A stretch of DNA of 64,000 nt from an uncultured Lewinella sp. (lineage in GTDB: Bacteria > Bacteroidota > Bacteroidia > Chitinophagales > Saprospiraceae), in NCBI GenBank assembly GCA_937873655.1, contig CALMYQ010000125.1, positions 1-64,000 on the forward strand. Reading direction: 5' to 3'. The notes below the pieces were generated by a model. The model searched no databases. It was not told the DNA's origin and saw only the letters and a program-made list of their open reading frames with translations. Both the position numbers and the translations under genes were made by a program. Shown piece by piece: positions 8,495 to 18,097 of the stretch; the stretch's first letter is position 1, and each line of letters begins with the position of its first letter.

Positions 8495-9544
8495 CTATTC
8501 AGGAGGCAACTTCAGGTTGCCTCCTGAATTACACCCCAGCAGAAAAGCCACCGTATCCACCCCATCCGCATAGTCCCACAACGCCGGCTCCTGGGCCGTC
8601 CCGAACGGCAGGGTAGGGGAGCTGAGCACGCCCGGACGGGCAGTCACCAACTGGATCTCTTCCGATCGCTCCAGGATCTCTTTTTCCACGGTTTCGATGT
8701 CGCTGTAAAATTGGTAATACGCCGCGGCTATCGGTGAAACGATGCCGGGATCCTCCATCAACACCAGGCACCCGTTGGAGAGGTAGGCCGTTTTATTCAA
8801 CATGGCGATGGCGGTGTTGTAGTCGAAGTTGTTCCTGTATTTGTCGTGCAGTACGATTTGGCGGTATTCGTGCAGGGTTTCCATTAAAGGTTCAAAATCG
8901 TAACCTTCCGGTACGTAGAGTTTGGAAACGTTGCGGCAACCCAGCCCGAAGTACCGGAAGATATCCTCGCCGAGCGCCGCCAGTTCTTCCGGCGTTTCCG
9001 CTCCGGTGAGGATGGCAATTCCGTTCCGGTTCTTCCGGATGATATGGGGATATTTTCCAAAATAGGCTTCAAAATAGCGGGAAGAATTATTGCTGCCCGT
9101 GGCAATCACCGCGTCAAAACCCTCCAGCCGGTCCACAAACCGGAAATAGGGCGCTGCACGACCATCCATTTCGGTGATGACCTTGACCAGGAACGGCAGG
9201 AGATACGGGTCCTTTTCCGAGAGCTTGATCACCGCTTTGTGACCGGTTGCGAATACCGAGACCACATCGTGAAAACCCACCAACGGAATATTGCCGGCCA
9301 GGACAAGCCCGACCTTTTTTGCATCCGTTTCAGGGGGGATCTCATACCGGCTGAGCCACTGCTCCAGTTTTTCAGATCTGAGCCACTGCTCCGCGATGGC
9401 CTCAACGGCCTTCCACTGGTTTTCCTTGGTGAACCACAGGTTGGTAAACGAAGTCCGGTGGATCACCGCTTCCAGGCGCTCGTCCTTGCTGCGCAGGTAG
9501 TCGCCCAGGCGGGCCAGTAACGCTATTCTATCCGCTAATTGCAC
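8495..9544 (-). CDS. LuxC-like acyl-CoA reductase
   Basis: This 349-residue protein of the aldehyde-dehydrogenase superfamily matches the LuxC/acyl-CoA reductase family (PF05893), which reduces acyl-CoA or acyl groups to aldehyde with NAD(P)H. Family features are the VGLVLAGNIPLVGFHD segment (about residues 78-93), the ATGSNNSSRYF nucleotide-binding region (about 148-158) and the probable catalytic cysteine C203 in FGLGCRNVSKLY. In Bacteroidota such proteins occur without lux genes, and their physiological aldehyde is unknown. It is the last gene of the minus-strand cluster that begins with miaB, 18 bp after the 1529-residue protein. Its last codons form one arm of the hairpin at 8497-8529. 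Confidence 0.87.
   Translation of the reverse strand: MQLADRIALLARLGDYLRSKDERLEAVIHRTSFTNLWFTKENQWKAVEAIAEQWLRSEKLEQWLSRYEIPPETDAKKVGLVLAGNIPLVGFHDVVSVFATGHKAVIKLSEKDPYLLPFLVKVITEMDGRAAPYFRFVDRLEGFDAVIATGSNNSSRYFEAYFGKYPHIIRKNRNGIAILTGAETPEELAALGEDIFRYFGLGCRNVSKLYVPEGYDFEPLMETLHEYRQIVLHDKYRNNFDYNTAIAMLNKTAYLSNGCLVLMEDPGIVSPIAAAYYQFYSDIETVEKEILERSEEIQLVTARPGVLSSPTLPFGTAQEPALWDYADGVDTVAFLLGCNSGGNLKLPPE
8497..8529. terminator. 14-bp palindromic hairpin between convergent genes
   Basis: ATTCAGGAGGCAAC (8497-8510) and its exact complement (8516-8529) enclose a 5-nt loop. The hairpin lies 12 bp after the hydrolase stop and overlaps the last codons and stop of the minus-strand acyl-CoA reductase. 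Neither side has a strong T-run in the right direction (a T-rich stretch precedes it on plus), so it is a likely bidirectional 3'-end structure rather than a textbook terminator. Confidence 0.55.
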
Positions 9545-9562
9545 GTCCGTTATCTGTTCAGG

Positions 9563-12500
9563 TTATTTCTTGGCCGCTTCCACCCGCCGGATGAACGCCG
9601 TAGCCGTACCCGGTTCGACCGACTGGATCTCGAAGGTTTCCCCATCCGGCATCTTGATGACCTTGTCCTTGCTTTTCAGCCCTTCAAGCGCCTCCATGAA
9701 AGCCGGGTTGTTGGAGGTAATGCTGAGAATGCCCTGCTTGAAACCGAAGAAATAGAAGAGTTCGCTCGGCGACTTGACGTAGACGTATAACCGGTCGTCG
9801 TTGTCGATGGACGGCATCTTGAACTCCAGGTAGCAGGTCAGCATCTTGTTGATGGATTCCCCGTTGATGCTGATCAGGCCGATGTTCTTATCCGTGGAGA
9901 CAAACGACTGGTAATCGGAATCCCACTTCAGTTTCATTTTGCTGAACAACAAGGTGAACGTGTTCACTTTGGACGGCAGGTCGAGATAACCCGAGCTCAG
10001 CCCCAATAAACCCTCCTGGAATTCCTTGCTGGGCGGGAAGACCTCGCTGGCCGCTTTCCGGTAGAAATCCAGATCGGTGAGGAAGGAAATGGACCGCGCG
10101 TCAAAAGCCGATGACTTGATATCCGTGGAGATGATCTTCATCAGGGATTCCGGCACGTTGAGCTGCAAACCGGCCATGATCTCGGCCGTGGTCGGTATCT
10201 CAACGATTTCCGGGACTTTGGCCGCGGCCGTATCCGGTTCGGCCGACATCATGTTCTCTTGTTCCGGCTCAGCCGACATCATGTTGGGGTCTTCCTTCGG
10301 CTTGGGCGGCGGAAATGCGGAACTGATGACCCCGCCTGCCGAAACCGTGACATACTTCATCGATTCGCAGAGTTCCAGTTTGCCTTCGCCCTGTACGGTC
10401 CCGTCGGCGTTTTTGAAGACGAACTGATTGCCCCTGAGTTCCTGCCGGATCACCTTGGACGAATCGCCGAACACAAAGGCGTCCTTGTCGGCCTGGTATT
10501 TGAAAACGCCCTTAACCGGCAGTATGGGTCTGTCCTTGCGGAAATAGAGGGGTTGCATGGCCCGCGGGTATATCCTGGAGGATTCCTTGCTCAGGTAAAT
10601 GCCCGAGGCCAGCGGTTCTCCGTCGGGGCTCTTGGGCGTATCGAATTTGATGGCCAGGTCCTTCCGGTCGCCCTCGCTGCTGACGGTGAACCAGTAGGGG
10701 TCGGGCAGTTTGTCGGCATCCAGCAGCGCAAATCCGTCGAACTGAAGGTTCTTGGATTCCGCCTTGAGGGAAATGGTGCCCTGGAACCGGGTTTTCTTAT
10801 CGATGTAGAACGTGTCGGTATCCGCGACGGTGCCTTCCGCCTGGGTAACGGACCGTTTTTCGGAGTATTTGCCCTTCCCGCCGGGCATGCCGACGATATT
10901 CTGGAATTCGACCTCCTGCTGGCGGTCGCCGACATTGTATTCGTAAAAACCGGAAGCCTTATAGCTTCTCCGGCCGAGAATGTTTACGGTGGCGCGGTTG
11001 ATCACGTGGTATTTGTTGGAGGTATCCGCGATGATCCTGGCGTTTTCCAGTTGGGTCATCACGCCGCCTTTCTGGATCTCGACGTACCCGCTGTCCGGAT
11101 AAACAAAAGCGTCGGCGGTTACGATATTCGGTATTCCGCTGATCTGGAGCAGGCTGGATTCCAGGTTGTAAAAGGCGTCTTTACCCTGGAACCGGAGGGA
11201 ATCCTGATCGGGGTGGATGCTGGTAAAGGTGCCCATGCTGCCTTCTTCGGTATTGAATGCGATCGATCGGGCTTTCATATCCCAGGTGAACTCATTCATG
11301 GAAGTGATGTACTGGTTGTAAGGCAGAGAGGTGTACAGGAACTTGTCATTGGCCTTGAACAAGCCCATTTGTTTGTCGAAATCGACATCGGCATTGACGT
11401 TCTCGGTGCGCAGCGCCAGGTCGTCCGCATCGAAAGCCTTGATGCCCAGGTTGGTGGTGTCGGCTGTAACGGAAAATGCGCCGAAAGCCAGCTGTTTGGA
11501 CCGCATGCTGGCCTCGTTCCAGTCCAGGAGGCCGTTGCCTTTCAAACCGCCCGGTGTCAGGATCAGGGTGCCGGTAAAGGTATGGTGCCCCGATTTGTAC
11601 ATGTCGAACGGCTTTTCCTTAGGGGTCACGTAAAGGCTGTCCTTATACGGCCGCCAGAGGATGCTGATCTCCTCGCCGCGCACTTGCGGGATCTGCTCCT
11701 TGGGGTTGCGGTTCTCTTCCAGGTTGAATTTTTCGGCCGTACCGGTCGCTTCTTCCGGTTTGAACACGATGTCCTCGGTATTGATGGAGGCGCCCAGGTA
11801 CTTGAGGGCGCCCTGTCCGAGCAGCCCCCGGTTGCTCAGGTCCAGCTTGCCGACGTAGTTGCCCTTACCCTGATAAGCGGGATAGCCGTTATCCGGCGTG
11901 GTATGGACAAAACCAAGCGATTGGTCTTCTTTGCGGAGCACGAGGGTTTCCTTGAATTCGGGGAAGATCTCGTGGGATACCATATTGCCTTTGAACTGGA
12001 TGTCCTTGGCCGTAAAGCCGTCCAGGCGGTTAAAACTGAACGGGTCAATCCGGAAATAGAACGAATCCCGCTGGTAAATGCCGCTCTGGGTGCTGTCCTT
12101 GTCATAAAAGACATAGGAATTACCCTTGGTCTGGAGGGAAGGGAACGTGGGAATATCTTCCCGGCCGGATTTGTTCAGCGGTGCGTCGATGAGCAGGGTG
12201 CCGGCCAGGTGTTCGATCCGGGAGCCGATGGATAAGGCAACGGGTTGGTTCTTGTCGTCCAGTTTGCCGGTCGGCACGTAAAGGTCGAAATAGCGGACCG
12301 AGTCGAGCTGAAACTGGAAGTCTTCGTATTTGAAATGAAAATCCTTGCCTTCGAAATGACTGAACCCCGCGAAAAGTCGGCCGTCCAGGTCAATATTGCG
12401 GTCTTCGCGCAGCAGGATCTGGTGACCGAGCGGGATGGCGGCTACCTTTTGCCTGGAGCTGAACTCAATATTGTCGATACCCTCGATTGCGATGGAGTGA

Positions 12501-14152
12501 TCGTGCATGTTCATCACGGCGTTCACCCCTTGCGTCGACGAGCGGATATTGAGCACATCGTAGTCGGAGTCTCCCTGGTTGGATTTCACATAGTGGAAGA
12601 CCTTTTCCTTGACGGTCACCTCCTTTTTCTCCTCGTCATAGTTGATGAATCCCTGCGCCGCCAGGTCGTACAGCAAGCTGAGGATATTGTCCACCGTAAA
12701 GCTCTTGTTGATCCGCTGGGCCAGCAGGTCGGCTTTGATCGGGTTTTCGTTTTCCCGTTCCACCGTGGCTTTCATGATGGCCAGCGGGTTGGCGGAAGCG
12801 ATATTCTGGATCCTTTCGTAATCTTTTTTGCGGAAGTAATGCAGCGATTCGAAAAAGACATCGCTTTTGGTGGCGATGCTGACCGTCGGCTTACCGATGA
12901 CGATGGAATCGCCCTCGAGGTAAACATTGATATTGTCGGCCTTGATGTTGACATTGTGGACCGAGCTGAAAAAAGGGTTCCGGTCGCTGCCGCGTTCACC
13001 CCGGGTGAGCTGGATCTCGCGTTTGGGAATGATATACCGGACGTTCACCGATGGGTGGTAAATGGAATCTTTGCCGTAGTAAAGGACCGATTCCACCCGT
13101 TCGGCCACAATGCGGTCTTCCCGCTTGACGGCGAACTGTTCGGCTTTCCCCTGAAAAACGGGCCGGTTGGCGTCGTCCATCAGGGTAAGGGACGCCTTGT
13201 CTTCGCGGCTCCCGATCCCGTAGATCGTTGTGCCGAGTAATTTGAAACCGCCCCGGAACTTGATGCCTTTACCGAAGTTATCGATCTCCAGGATCTTTTC
13301 CTGTGATTCAAAACGGGGGTAGGAGGCGTCCTTGGCTTCGGAGGAGGAAACCAGCTTATCGCTGAAACTGCCGGTGATGACCCTGCTGCCGAAGAACAGC
13401 GGGTAGTGCAGTTTGGCCTCCGGCACTTCGTAAAGGCTCTTTTGCATTTCGAAGGTGAAGGGACCGAGATCCACATAGACATCGGCGTCGAGGCCCTGCC
13501 GCTCCCAGGTCACTTTCCCTTTCTTGCCTTCCCAGGTATCGGACAGGGGCTTGAACCTGCCCGCTGTACCGGTGATCTGGATGGAATCCTGATTCCTGGC
13601 AGCGACCAGGGTGAGATCGGGAAAATCCAGAACGGGCTCCTTGCCTTCGTATTTGAGTTGGTAATTGTCGGTACGGGCATACCAGGAAGTACCCAGGGTA
13701 CTGTACCGGAGCGCCTGCCGGTTGAGGAAGTCGACGGAAAAGGACAGGAAGTCGCTGAGTTGCTGCGGGCTGAAATCGGCTTCGTTGTCCAGCATGTTGT
13801 TAATGATGGCATGCCAGGTTTGGAACCGCTCCGGCGACTGGTTTGTGCTTTTGAGGGTCATCAGGAGATCGAGATAACTCCTGAAGTGGGGATTGGCGGA
13901 CAGGCGATGTCTGAGCATTTTGTTCATCGTCTGTTGGATCAGCCCCGTTTCGGTCTCGTTGAACTGGCCGCCCTTGAAGGTCTTTTCAAAAGCCTTGTAT
14001 TGCTCTTCCATGACCACTGTTTTGCTGGAGGTCATGAACGAACCCAATTCGGAAATGAAAGAACCCTGATCGGCTGAGAACTCTTCCAGCCGCTGGCCGG
14101 ATAGGAAAAGGGACAACAGGAGGGCGGGGCCCAGGAGGTAGATACGCTTCAT
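9563..14152 (-). CDS. Very large exported beta-rich protein of unknown function
   Basis: This 1529-residue protein starts at the ATG giving the signal peptide MKRIYLLGPALLLSLFLSGQ. Residues about 20-150 are predicted helical (QYKAFEKTFKGGQ, then LIQQTMNKMLRHRL). Most of the remainder is a long series of short alternating strands with recurring patterns of the type 'YPDSGxVxIxKGG' and 'GxGxLxLxxxxxxS', followed by a Pro/Glu-rich linker with a duplicated NMMSAEP motif (about residue 1305) and a globular C-terminal part ending AFIRRVEAAKK. There is no T9SS domain, lipobox or visible enzymatic motif. The repetitive strands recall OstA/LptA-type or bridge-like lipid-transfer folds, but that is speculation. 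It lies 34 bp after prmA and 18 bp before the acyl-CoA reductase. Long open frames on the plus strand here are shadows. Confidence 0.85.
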   Translation of the reverse strand: MKRIYLLGPALLLSLFLSGQRLEEFSADQGSFISELGSFMTSSKTVVMEEQYKAFEKTFKGGQFNETETGLIQQTMNKMLRHRLSANPHFRSYLDLLMTLKSTNQSPERFQTWHAIINNMLDNEADFSPQQLSDFLSFSVDFLNRQALRYSTLGTSWYARTDNYQLKYEGKEPVLDFPDLTLVAARNQDSIQITGTAGRFKPLSDTWEGKKGKVTWERQGLDADVYVDLGPFTFEMQKSLYEVPEAKLHYPLFFGSRVITGSFSDKLVSSSEAKDASYPRFESQEKILEIDNFGKGIKFRGGFKLLGTTIYGIGSREDKASLTLMDDANRPVFQGKAEQFAVKREDRIVAERVESVLYYGKDSIYHPSVNVRYIIPKREIQLTRGERGSDRNPFFSSVHNVNIKADNINVYLEGDSIVIGKPTVSIATKSDVFFESLHYFRKKDYERIQNIASANPLAIMKATVERENENPIKADLLAQRINKSFTVDNILSLLYDLAAQGFINYDEEKKEVTVKEKVFHYVKSNQGDSDYDVLNIRSSTQGVNAVMNMHDHSIAIEGIDNIEFSSRQKVAAIPLGHQILLREDRNIDLDGRLFAGFSHFEGKDFHFKYEDFQFQLDSVRYFDLYVPTGKLDDKNQPVALSIGSRIEHLAGTLLIDAPLNKSGREDIPTFPSLQTKGNSYVFYDKDSTQSGIYQRDSFYFRIDPFSFNRLDGFTAKDIQFKGNMVSHEIFPEFKETLVLRKEDQSLGFVHTTPDNGYPAYQGKGNYVGKLDLSNRGLLGQGALKYLGASINTEDIVFKPEEATGTAEKFNLEENRNPKEQIPQVRGEEISILWRPYKDSLYVTPKEKPFDMYKSGHHTFTGTLILTPGGLKGNGLLDWNEASMRSKQLAFGAFSVTADTTNLGIKAFDADDLALRTENVNADVDFDKQMGLFKANDKFLYTSLPYNQYITSMNEFTWDMKARSIAFNTEEGSMGTFTSIHPDQDSLRFQGKDAFYNLESSLLQISGIPNIVTADAFVYPDSGYVEIQKGGVMTQLENARIIADTSNKYHVINRATVNILGRRSYKASGFYEYNVGDRQQEVEFQNIVGMPGGKGKYSEKRSVTQAEGTVADTDTFYIDKKTRFQGTISLKAESKNLQFDGFALLDADKLPDPYWFTVSSEGDRKDLAIKFDTPKSPDGEPLASGIYLSKESSRIYPRAMQPLYFRKDRPILPVKGVFKYQADKDAFVFGDSSKVIRQELRGNQFVFKNADGTVQGEGKLELCESMKYVTVSAGGVISSAFPPPKPKEDPNMMSAEPEQENMMSAEPDTAAAKVPEIVEIPTTAEIMAGLQLNVPESLMKIISTDIKSSAFDARSISFLTDLDFYRKAASEVFPPSKEFQEGLLGLSSGYLDLPSKVNTFTLLFSKMKLKWDSDYQSFVSTDKNIGLISINGESINKMLTCYLEFKMPSIDNDDRLYVYVKSPSELFYFFGFKQGILSITSNNPAFMEALEGLKSKDKVIKMPDGETFEIQSVEPGTATAFIRRVEAAKK

Positions 14153-14186
14153 AGATCGCAAATTGAAAAAGCGGGTGAAAATACTG

Positions 14187-15020
14187 CTATTTTTCAAACC
14201 TGAAACAGGACCAGTCGCCGCGTTCCATGGCGGATGCGAGCCTGAATCCCGCATCGGCCGCGGCGGCGCTGACCAGGTCTTTTTCCTTGGTCAGGATGCC
14301 GGAAACGAGCAGGGTCCCGCCGGTTTTCAGTTTCTGATATAACGCAGGCAGGGTAGCTAAAATTACATTTCTGTTGATATTGGCAAGCAGGATGTCAAAA
14401 CCGGTTTCCGGCACGGCGTCGAGGTCGCCCAGCCGCACTTCAAATCCTTCTGTCCGGTTCAGTTCAAGGTTTTCCCGGGTATTTTCAAACGCCGGCTTTT
14501 CAATGTCCACCCCGATGATGGACGCAGCGCCCAGTTTGGCGGCCAGTATGCCGAGGATGCCGGTGCCGCAGCCGAAATCCAGGACGTTTTTTCCGCTGAA
14601 TTCCAGTGCCGACATGGCCTGCATCATCATATAGGTCGTTTCGTGATGACCGGTACCGAACGCCATTTGGGGCTGAATAATGATTTCGTGCCGGACATCC
14701 GGCCGGGGTGTATGGAATAGCGCCCGGATATGGCAGAAATCATCGACGGCGACCGGCTGGAAATTGGATTCCCAGACCTCGTTCCAGTTTTGGCCCGGAA
14801 ACCATTCCCGTTCGAACTGAAAGGGAACTACCGACTGGAGTTCGATCAGCCGGCGGACCAGTTCTTCCCCGTCTTCTTCTATAGGGGCGTAGGCCAGCAA
14901 TTCGGTTTCGGTTTCTTCGATCCCTTCGAAGGGAAGACTACCCAGCAGGTCGGCGAGCGCCGCCTTTTGCGGTGTTTCCGGTGTGATGCGATATTGCCAG
15001 TAATCCTTGTAGTTGGACAT
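14187..15020 (-). CDS. prmA: Ribosomal protein L11 methyltransferase
   Basis: This 277-residue enzyme methylates ribosomal protein L11 using S-adenosylmethionine. The C-terminal Rossmann methyltransferase domain has the SAM-binding motif VLDFGCGTGILGILAAKLGA, the acidic VDIEKPA after strand 2, and the substrate-side motif LLANINRNV (an NxxxN motif in PrmA). The N-terminal half holds the PrmA-specific segment FGTGHHETT. The length matches the short Bacteroidota form. The gene sits third in the minus-strand cluster, 23 bp after the sigma-54 regulator, and its neighbour miaB modifies tRNA, so two translation-modification genes share the cluster. Confidence 0.93.
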   Translation of the reverse strand: MSNYKDYWQYRITPETPQKAALADLLGSLPFEGIEETETELLAYAPIEEDGEELVRRLIELQSVVPFQFEREWFPGQNWNEVWESNFQPVAVDDFCHIRALFHTPRPDVRHEIIIQPQMAFGTGHHETTYMMMQAMSALEFSGKNVLDFGCGTGILGILAAKLGAASIIGVDIEKPAFENTRENLELNRTEGFEVRLGDLDAVPETGFDILLANINRNVILATLPALYQKLKTGGTLLVSGILTKEKDLVSAAAADAGFRLASAMERGDWSCFRFEK

Positions 15021-15043
15021 ATGCGGGAGAGCAGATTAGCGGT

Positions 15044-16330
15044 CTACAGGTCGTATTCCTTGATTTTTCGGTAGAGGGTTCTTTCCGAGATGCCGAGATC
15101 CTGGGCGGCTTCCTTGCGGCGGCCCTGGTGTTTTTTCAGCGCCTTTTTAATGAGTTCCTTTTCGTGCTCGGAGATCGAAAGGTTCTCGTCGATCGTTTCC
15201 ACAGGCGCGTAACCGGCACGGCCTCCGTTGTTGACCACCATGGTCGTTATGGCATCTTCCGCATCCTCTTCGGTCAGGCTTTCGGCCTCGTGCACCTCGT
15301 GAAACCCTTCCGGAAAAGCGGGTTGCCGGGCCAGGGCGGTTGTCGGCGCCAGCAGGCCTTTCACGCGGACCGGATCGGATACCTGCAGGTCGTTGTTCTG
15401 GATCAGCTCCCGGATCAGGGATTTGAGGTCCCGGAGGTCGTTTTTCATTTCGAACAGGACCTTGTAAAGGATCTCCCTTTCGTTGATCGAAGTGGGATCC
15501 ATGCCGTTGGAGGCATGGATGGCCGGCAGGTTCCGGTTCATCAATACCGGTACGAGGTCCGCCAGACTTTGGGAATCGATCTCCCGGTCTTCGGTCAGGA
15601 TCGAAATCTGCTCCGCCACGTTTTTGAGCTCCCGGATGTTGCCGGGCCAGGAATAATTTTCGAGCAGCCTTCTGGCTTCCGCATCCATCTGGATGGGCGC
15701 CATCCTGTATTTTTCAGCGAAATCTATGGCAAACTTCCGGAACAGCATGTAAATATCCTCGCGGCGTTCGCGCAAGGGCGGCAGGTGGATGGGTACCGTG
15801 TTCAGCCGGTAGAACAGGTCTTCCCTGAATTTCCCTTTTTTGATGTTCTCGCCCAGGTCGACATTGGTGGCGGCGATAATGCGGACGTCCGTATGGAGGG
15901 TCTTCGAAGAGCCGACCCGGATAAATTCGCCGGTTTCGAGGATCCGCAACAGGAAAGACTGGGTATCCAGCGGCATTTCCCCGATCTCGTCCAGAAAAAT
16001 GGTACCACCGTTGTAGGTTTCGAAATACCCCTTTCGTTCGCCGGTAGCGCCCGTGAACGCGCCCTTCTCATGACCGAAAAGCTCCGAATTGATGGTGCCT
16101 TCCGGGATGGCGCCGCAGTTGATCGCGACGAAACCGTTGTGTTTCCGGATGCTGTTGTCGTGTATGATCCTGGAAAAGATCTCCTTGCCGGTTCCGCTCT
16201 CACCTGTGATCAGCACGGAAAGATCGGTATTGGCTACCCGCAGGGCGGTGCTCAACGCGCGGTCAAGGGCCTCATTCCGACCGATGATGCCGTAGCGTTG
16301 TTTTATGGTTTGAAGTTCGTTATTGGCCAT
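15044..16330 (-). CDS. Sigma-54-dependent transcriptional activator without receiver domain
   Basis: This 428-residue activator consists almost entirely of an AAA+ sigma-54 interaction domain (about residues 12-250) and a C-terminal Fis-type helix-turn-helix (about 385-428, RRKEAAQDLGISERTLYRKI). Walker A is GESGTGKE (43-50), the sigma-54-contacting loop is GAFTGA (90-95), Walker B is GTIFLDEIGEM, and the arginine-finger region FREDLFYRLN is present. No response-regulator, GAF or PAS domain precedes the AAA+ domain, so the activating signal is not evident. The region 255-380 is acidic and poorly conserved. The ATG at 16330 is preferred because upstream residues are unrelated to the family. 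The arrangement miaB - sigma-54 activator recurs in Bacteroidota, where further envelope genes often follow. Confidence 0.92.
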   Translation of the reverse strand: MANNELQTIKQRYGIIGRNEALDRALSTALRVANTDLSVLITGESGTGKEIFSRIIHDNSIRKHNGFVAINCGAIPEGTINSELFGHEKGAFTGATGERKGYFETYNGGTIFLDEIGEMPLDTQSFLLRILETGEFIRVGSSKTLHTDVRIIAATNVDLGENIKKGKFREDLFYRLNTVPIHLPPLRERREDIYMLFRKFAIDFAEKYRMAPIQMDAEARRLLENYSWPGNIRELKNVAEQISILTEDREIDSQSLADLVPVLMNRNLPAIHASNGMDPTSINEREILYKVLFEMKNDLRDLKSLIRELIQNNDLQVSDPVRVKGLLAPTTALARQPAFPEGFHEVHEAESLTEEDAEDAITTMVVNNGGRAGYAPVETIDENLSISEHEKELIKKALKKHQGRRKEAAQDLGISERTLYRKIKEYDL

Positions 16331-16379
16331 TAAAATGCTTGCTGTTCTGGATGATGCAGGGTGAAAAGGTCTTTTTTCT

Positions 16380-17816
16380 TCAGGCGACGACTTGCCCCAG
16401 CAAGGTGGCGCTGGTCGCTTCAAGGATCCTGACCCGGACGTAGTCGCCGGGTTTGTAATCGCCGGTTTTGGGGAAAATGACCATCTTGTTCTGCGTGTTG
16501 CGGCCTTTGAATTCCTGATCGGATCGCCTCGAATCGCCTTCGATCAATACCTTGAATTCTTTACCTACGTCGTTGATATTGTGTTGATAGGAGATCTTTG
16601 TCTGCAGCTCAATGATTTCCTGCAGGCGGCGTTTTTTAACTTCCATCGGAATATCGTCGGGATATTTGCGCGCCGCCAGGGTGCCCGGCCTTTCGGAATA
16701 GAAGAACATGTAAGACATGCTGTAGCGGGCAAATTCGACCATGCTGAGGGTGTCCTGGTGCTCTTCCTCCGTTTCGGAGCAGAATCCTGCGATCATATCC
16801 GAAGAGATGGCGCAATCCGGCATGATCTCGTAAATTCTGCGCACCTTGTCCATGTACCAATCCCGGTCATAGGTCCGGTTCATCAGTTCCAGGATGCGGC
16901 TGTTGCCCGACTGCACAGGCAGGTGGATATATTTGCAGATATTGTCGTATCTGGCCATGGTATAGAGCACCTCATCCGTAATATCCTTGGGATGGGAGGT
17001 GGAGAAGCGCACGCGCAGCTCGGGGTGCACGAGGGCTACTGTTTCCAGGAGGTTGGCGAAAGTGACGGTTTGTCCGGTCTCGGGGTTGTCCCAGTGATAG
17101 GAATCCACATTTTGCCCCAGCAGGGTGACTTCGCGGAAGCCCCGTTCGAACAGGTCGGTCGCTTCGGCGGCAATGCTGAAGGCATCCCGGCTTCTTTCCC
17201 TTCCCCTGGTGAACGGCACCACGCAGAAGGAGCACATATTGTCGCACCCGCGCATGATGGAAATGAAGGCCGTTACGCCGTTGGAATCGAGCCGGAGCGG
17301 AGAAATATCGGCGTAGGTTTCCTCCCTGGACAAAATGACATTGATGCCGCGGTTGCCGTCTTCTGCGGTTCCGACCAGTGTCGGTAAGTCACGGTAAGCG
17401 TCCGGGCCGACCACCAGATCGACCAGCTTTTCCTGTTCGAGGAGTTTGCCTTTCAACCTTTCTGCCATGCAACCCAATACGCCGATCAGGGCGCCGGGGC
17501 GATGTTTTTTGACCTGATTGAAGTACTGGAGGCGTTTGCGGACGGTTTCTTCGGCTTTTTCCCGGATGGAACAGGTGTTGATCAGGATGAGGTCGGACTC
17601 TTCCACGTTGCGGGTAGGCGAAAAGCCGCTTTCCGCCAGAATGGAAGCAACGATCTCGCTGTCGCTGAAATTCATCTGGCAGCCGTAGCTTTCGATGTAA
17701 AAATGCTTGCCGCCGGTATGCGGAAGCCCTTCGGCCCCGGGGAAGAATGCTTCTCCCTGCCTGTTCTCATCGTGCGGTTTATCGATACCTACCAGCGTAG
17801 GATTGTCGTCGTACAT
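16380..17816 (-). CDS. miaB: tRNA-2-methylthio-N6-dimethylallyladenosine synthase
   Basis: This 478-residue radical-SAM methylthiotransferase adds the 2-methylthio group to i6A37 of tRNAs reading UNN codons. The N-terminal UPF0004 domain has the three cysteines of the auxiliary cluster ([34 protein letters not shown]). The radical-SAM CxxxCxxC motif is [20 protein letters not shown]-terminal TRAM domain (about residues 410-478, [10 protein letters not shown] then [11 protein letters not shown]) completes the family architecture. It is the promoter-proximal gene of the five-gene minus-strand cluster (49 bp before the sigma-54 activator). The 281-bp region upstream holds a terminator for the neighbouring gene and no other gene. 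Confidence 0.95.
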   Translation of the reverse strand: MYDDNPTLVGIDKPHDENRQGEAFFPGAEGLPHTGGKHFYIESYGCQMNFSDSEIVASILAESGFSPTRNVEESDLILINTCSIREKAEETVRKRLQYFNQVKKHRPGALIGVLGCMAERLKGKLLEQEKLVDLVVGPDAYRDLPTLVGTAEDGNRGINVILSREETYADISPLRLDSNGVTAFISIMRGCDNMCSFCVVPFTRGRERSRDAFSIAAEATDLFERGFREVTLLGQNVDSYHWDNPETGQTVTFANLLETVALVHPELRVRFSTSHPKDITDEVLYTMARYDNICKYIHLPVQSGNSRILELMNRTYDRDWYMDKVRRIYEIMPDCAISSDMIAGFCSETEEEHQDTLSMVEFARYSMSYMFFYSERPGTLAARKYPDDIPMEVKKRRLQEIIELQTKISYQHNINDVGKEFKVLIEGDSRRSDQEFKGRNTQNKMVIFPKTGDYKPGDYVRVRILEATSATLLGQVVA

Positions 17817-18006
17817 GATTTATTTCATTTGGACCGGAAGATCTCCCGGCGGACCCGGCTTAACAACGGTCAGGATCGTTTTTTTGACCATTGCTTAAAT
17901 ATAATAGAACAAAACCGGGAATGGTTCGAAAACAGGCGCAAAGATAAGGGAAAACATGACAAAATGGCACTCCTGAGGAAAAATAAACCCCTGGGCAGGG
18001 CATAAA

Positions 18007-18057
18007 AAATCCGGTCTGGCCCTGCAAGGATACCTGCGTTTCGGGCCAACCGGATTT
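18007..18057 (-). terminator. Rho-independent terminator of the four-PDZ gene
   Basis: AAATCCGGT-C-TGGCCC (18007-18022) pairs with GGGCCA-ACCGGATTT (18043-18057), a 15-bp stem with one bulged base. Read on the minus strand the stem runs directly into a T-run (six A residues at 18004-18009 on plus). It lies 40 bp beyond the stop codon at 18098. Confidence 0.75.
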
Positions 18058-18097
18058 CAATCGGGTAATTTGGAACAAGCGTTCCGGTATTATATGA

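Noticed and set aside
10259..12235. 658-codon plus-strand open frame in the large minus-strand gene
   Set aside because: Shadow of the 1529-residue gene, with no start context, signal peptide or domain.
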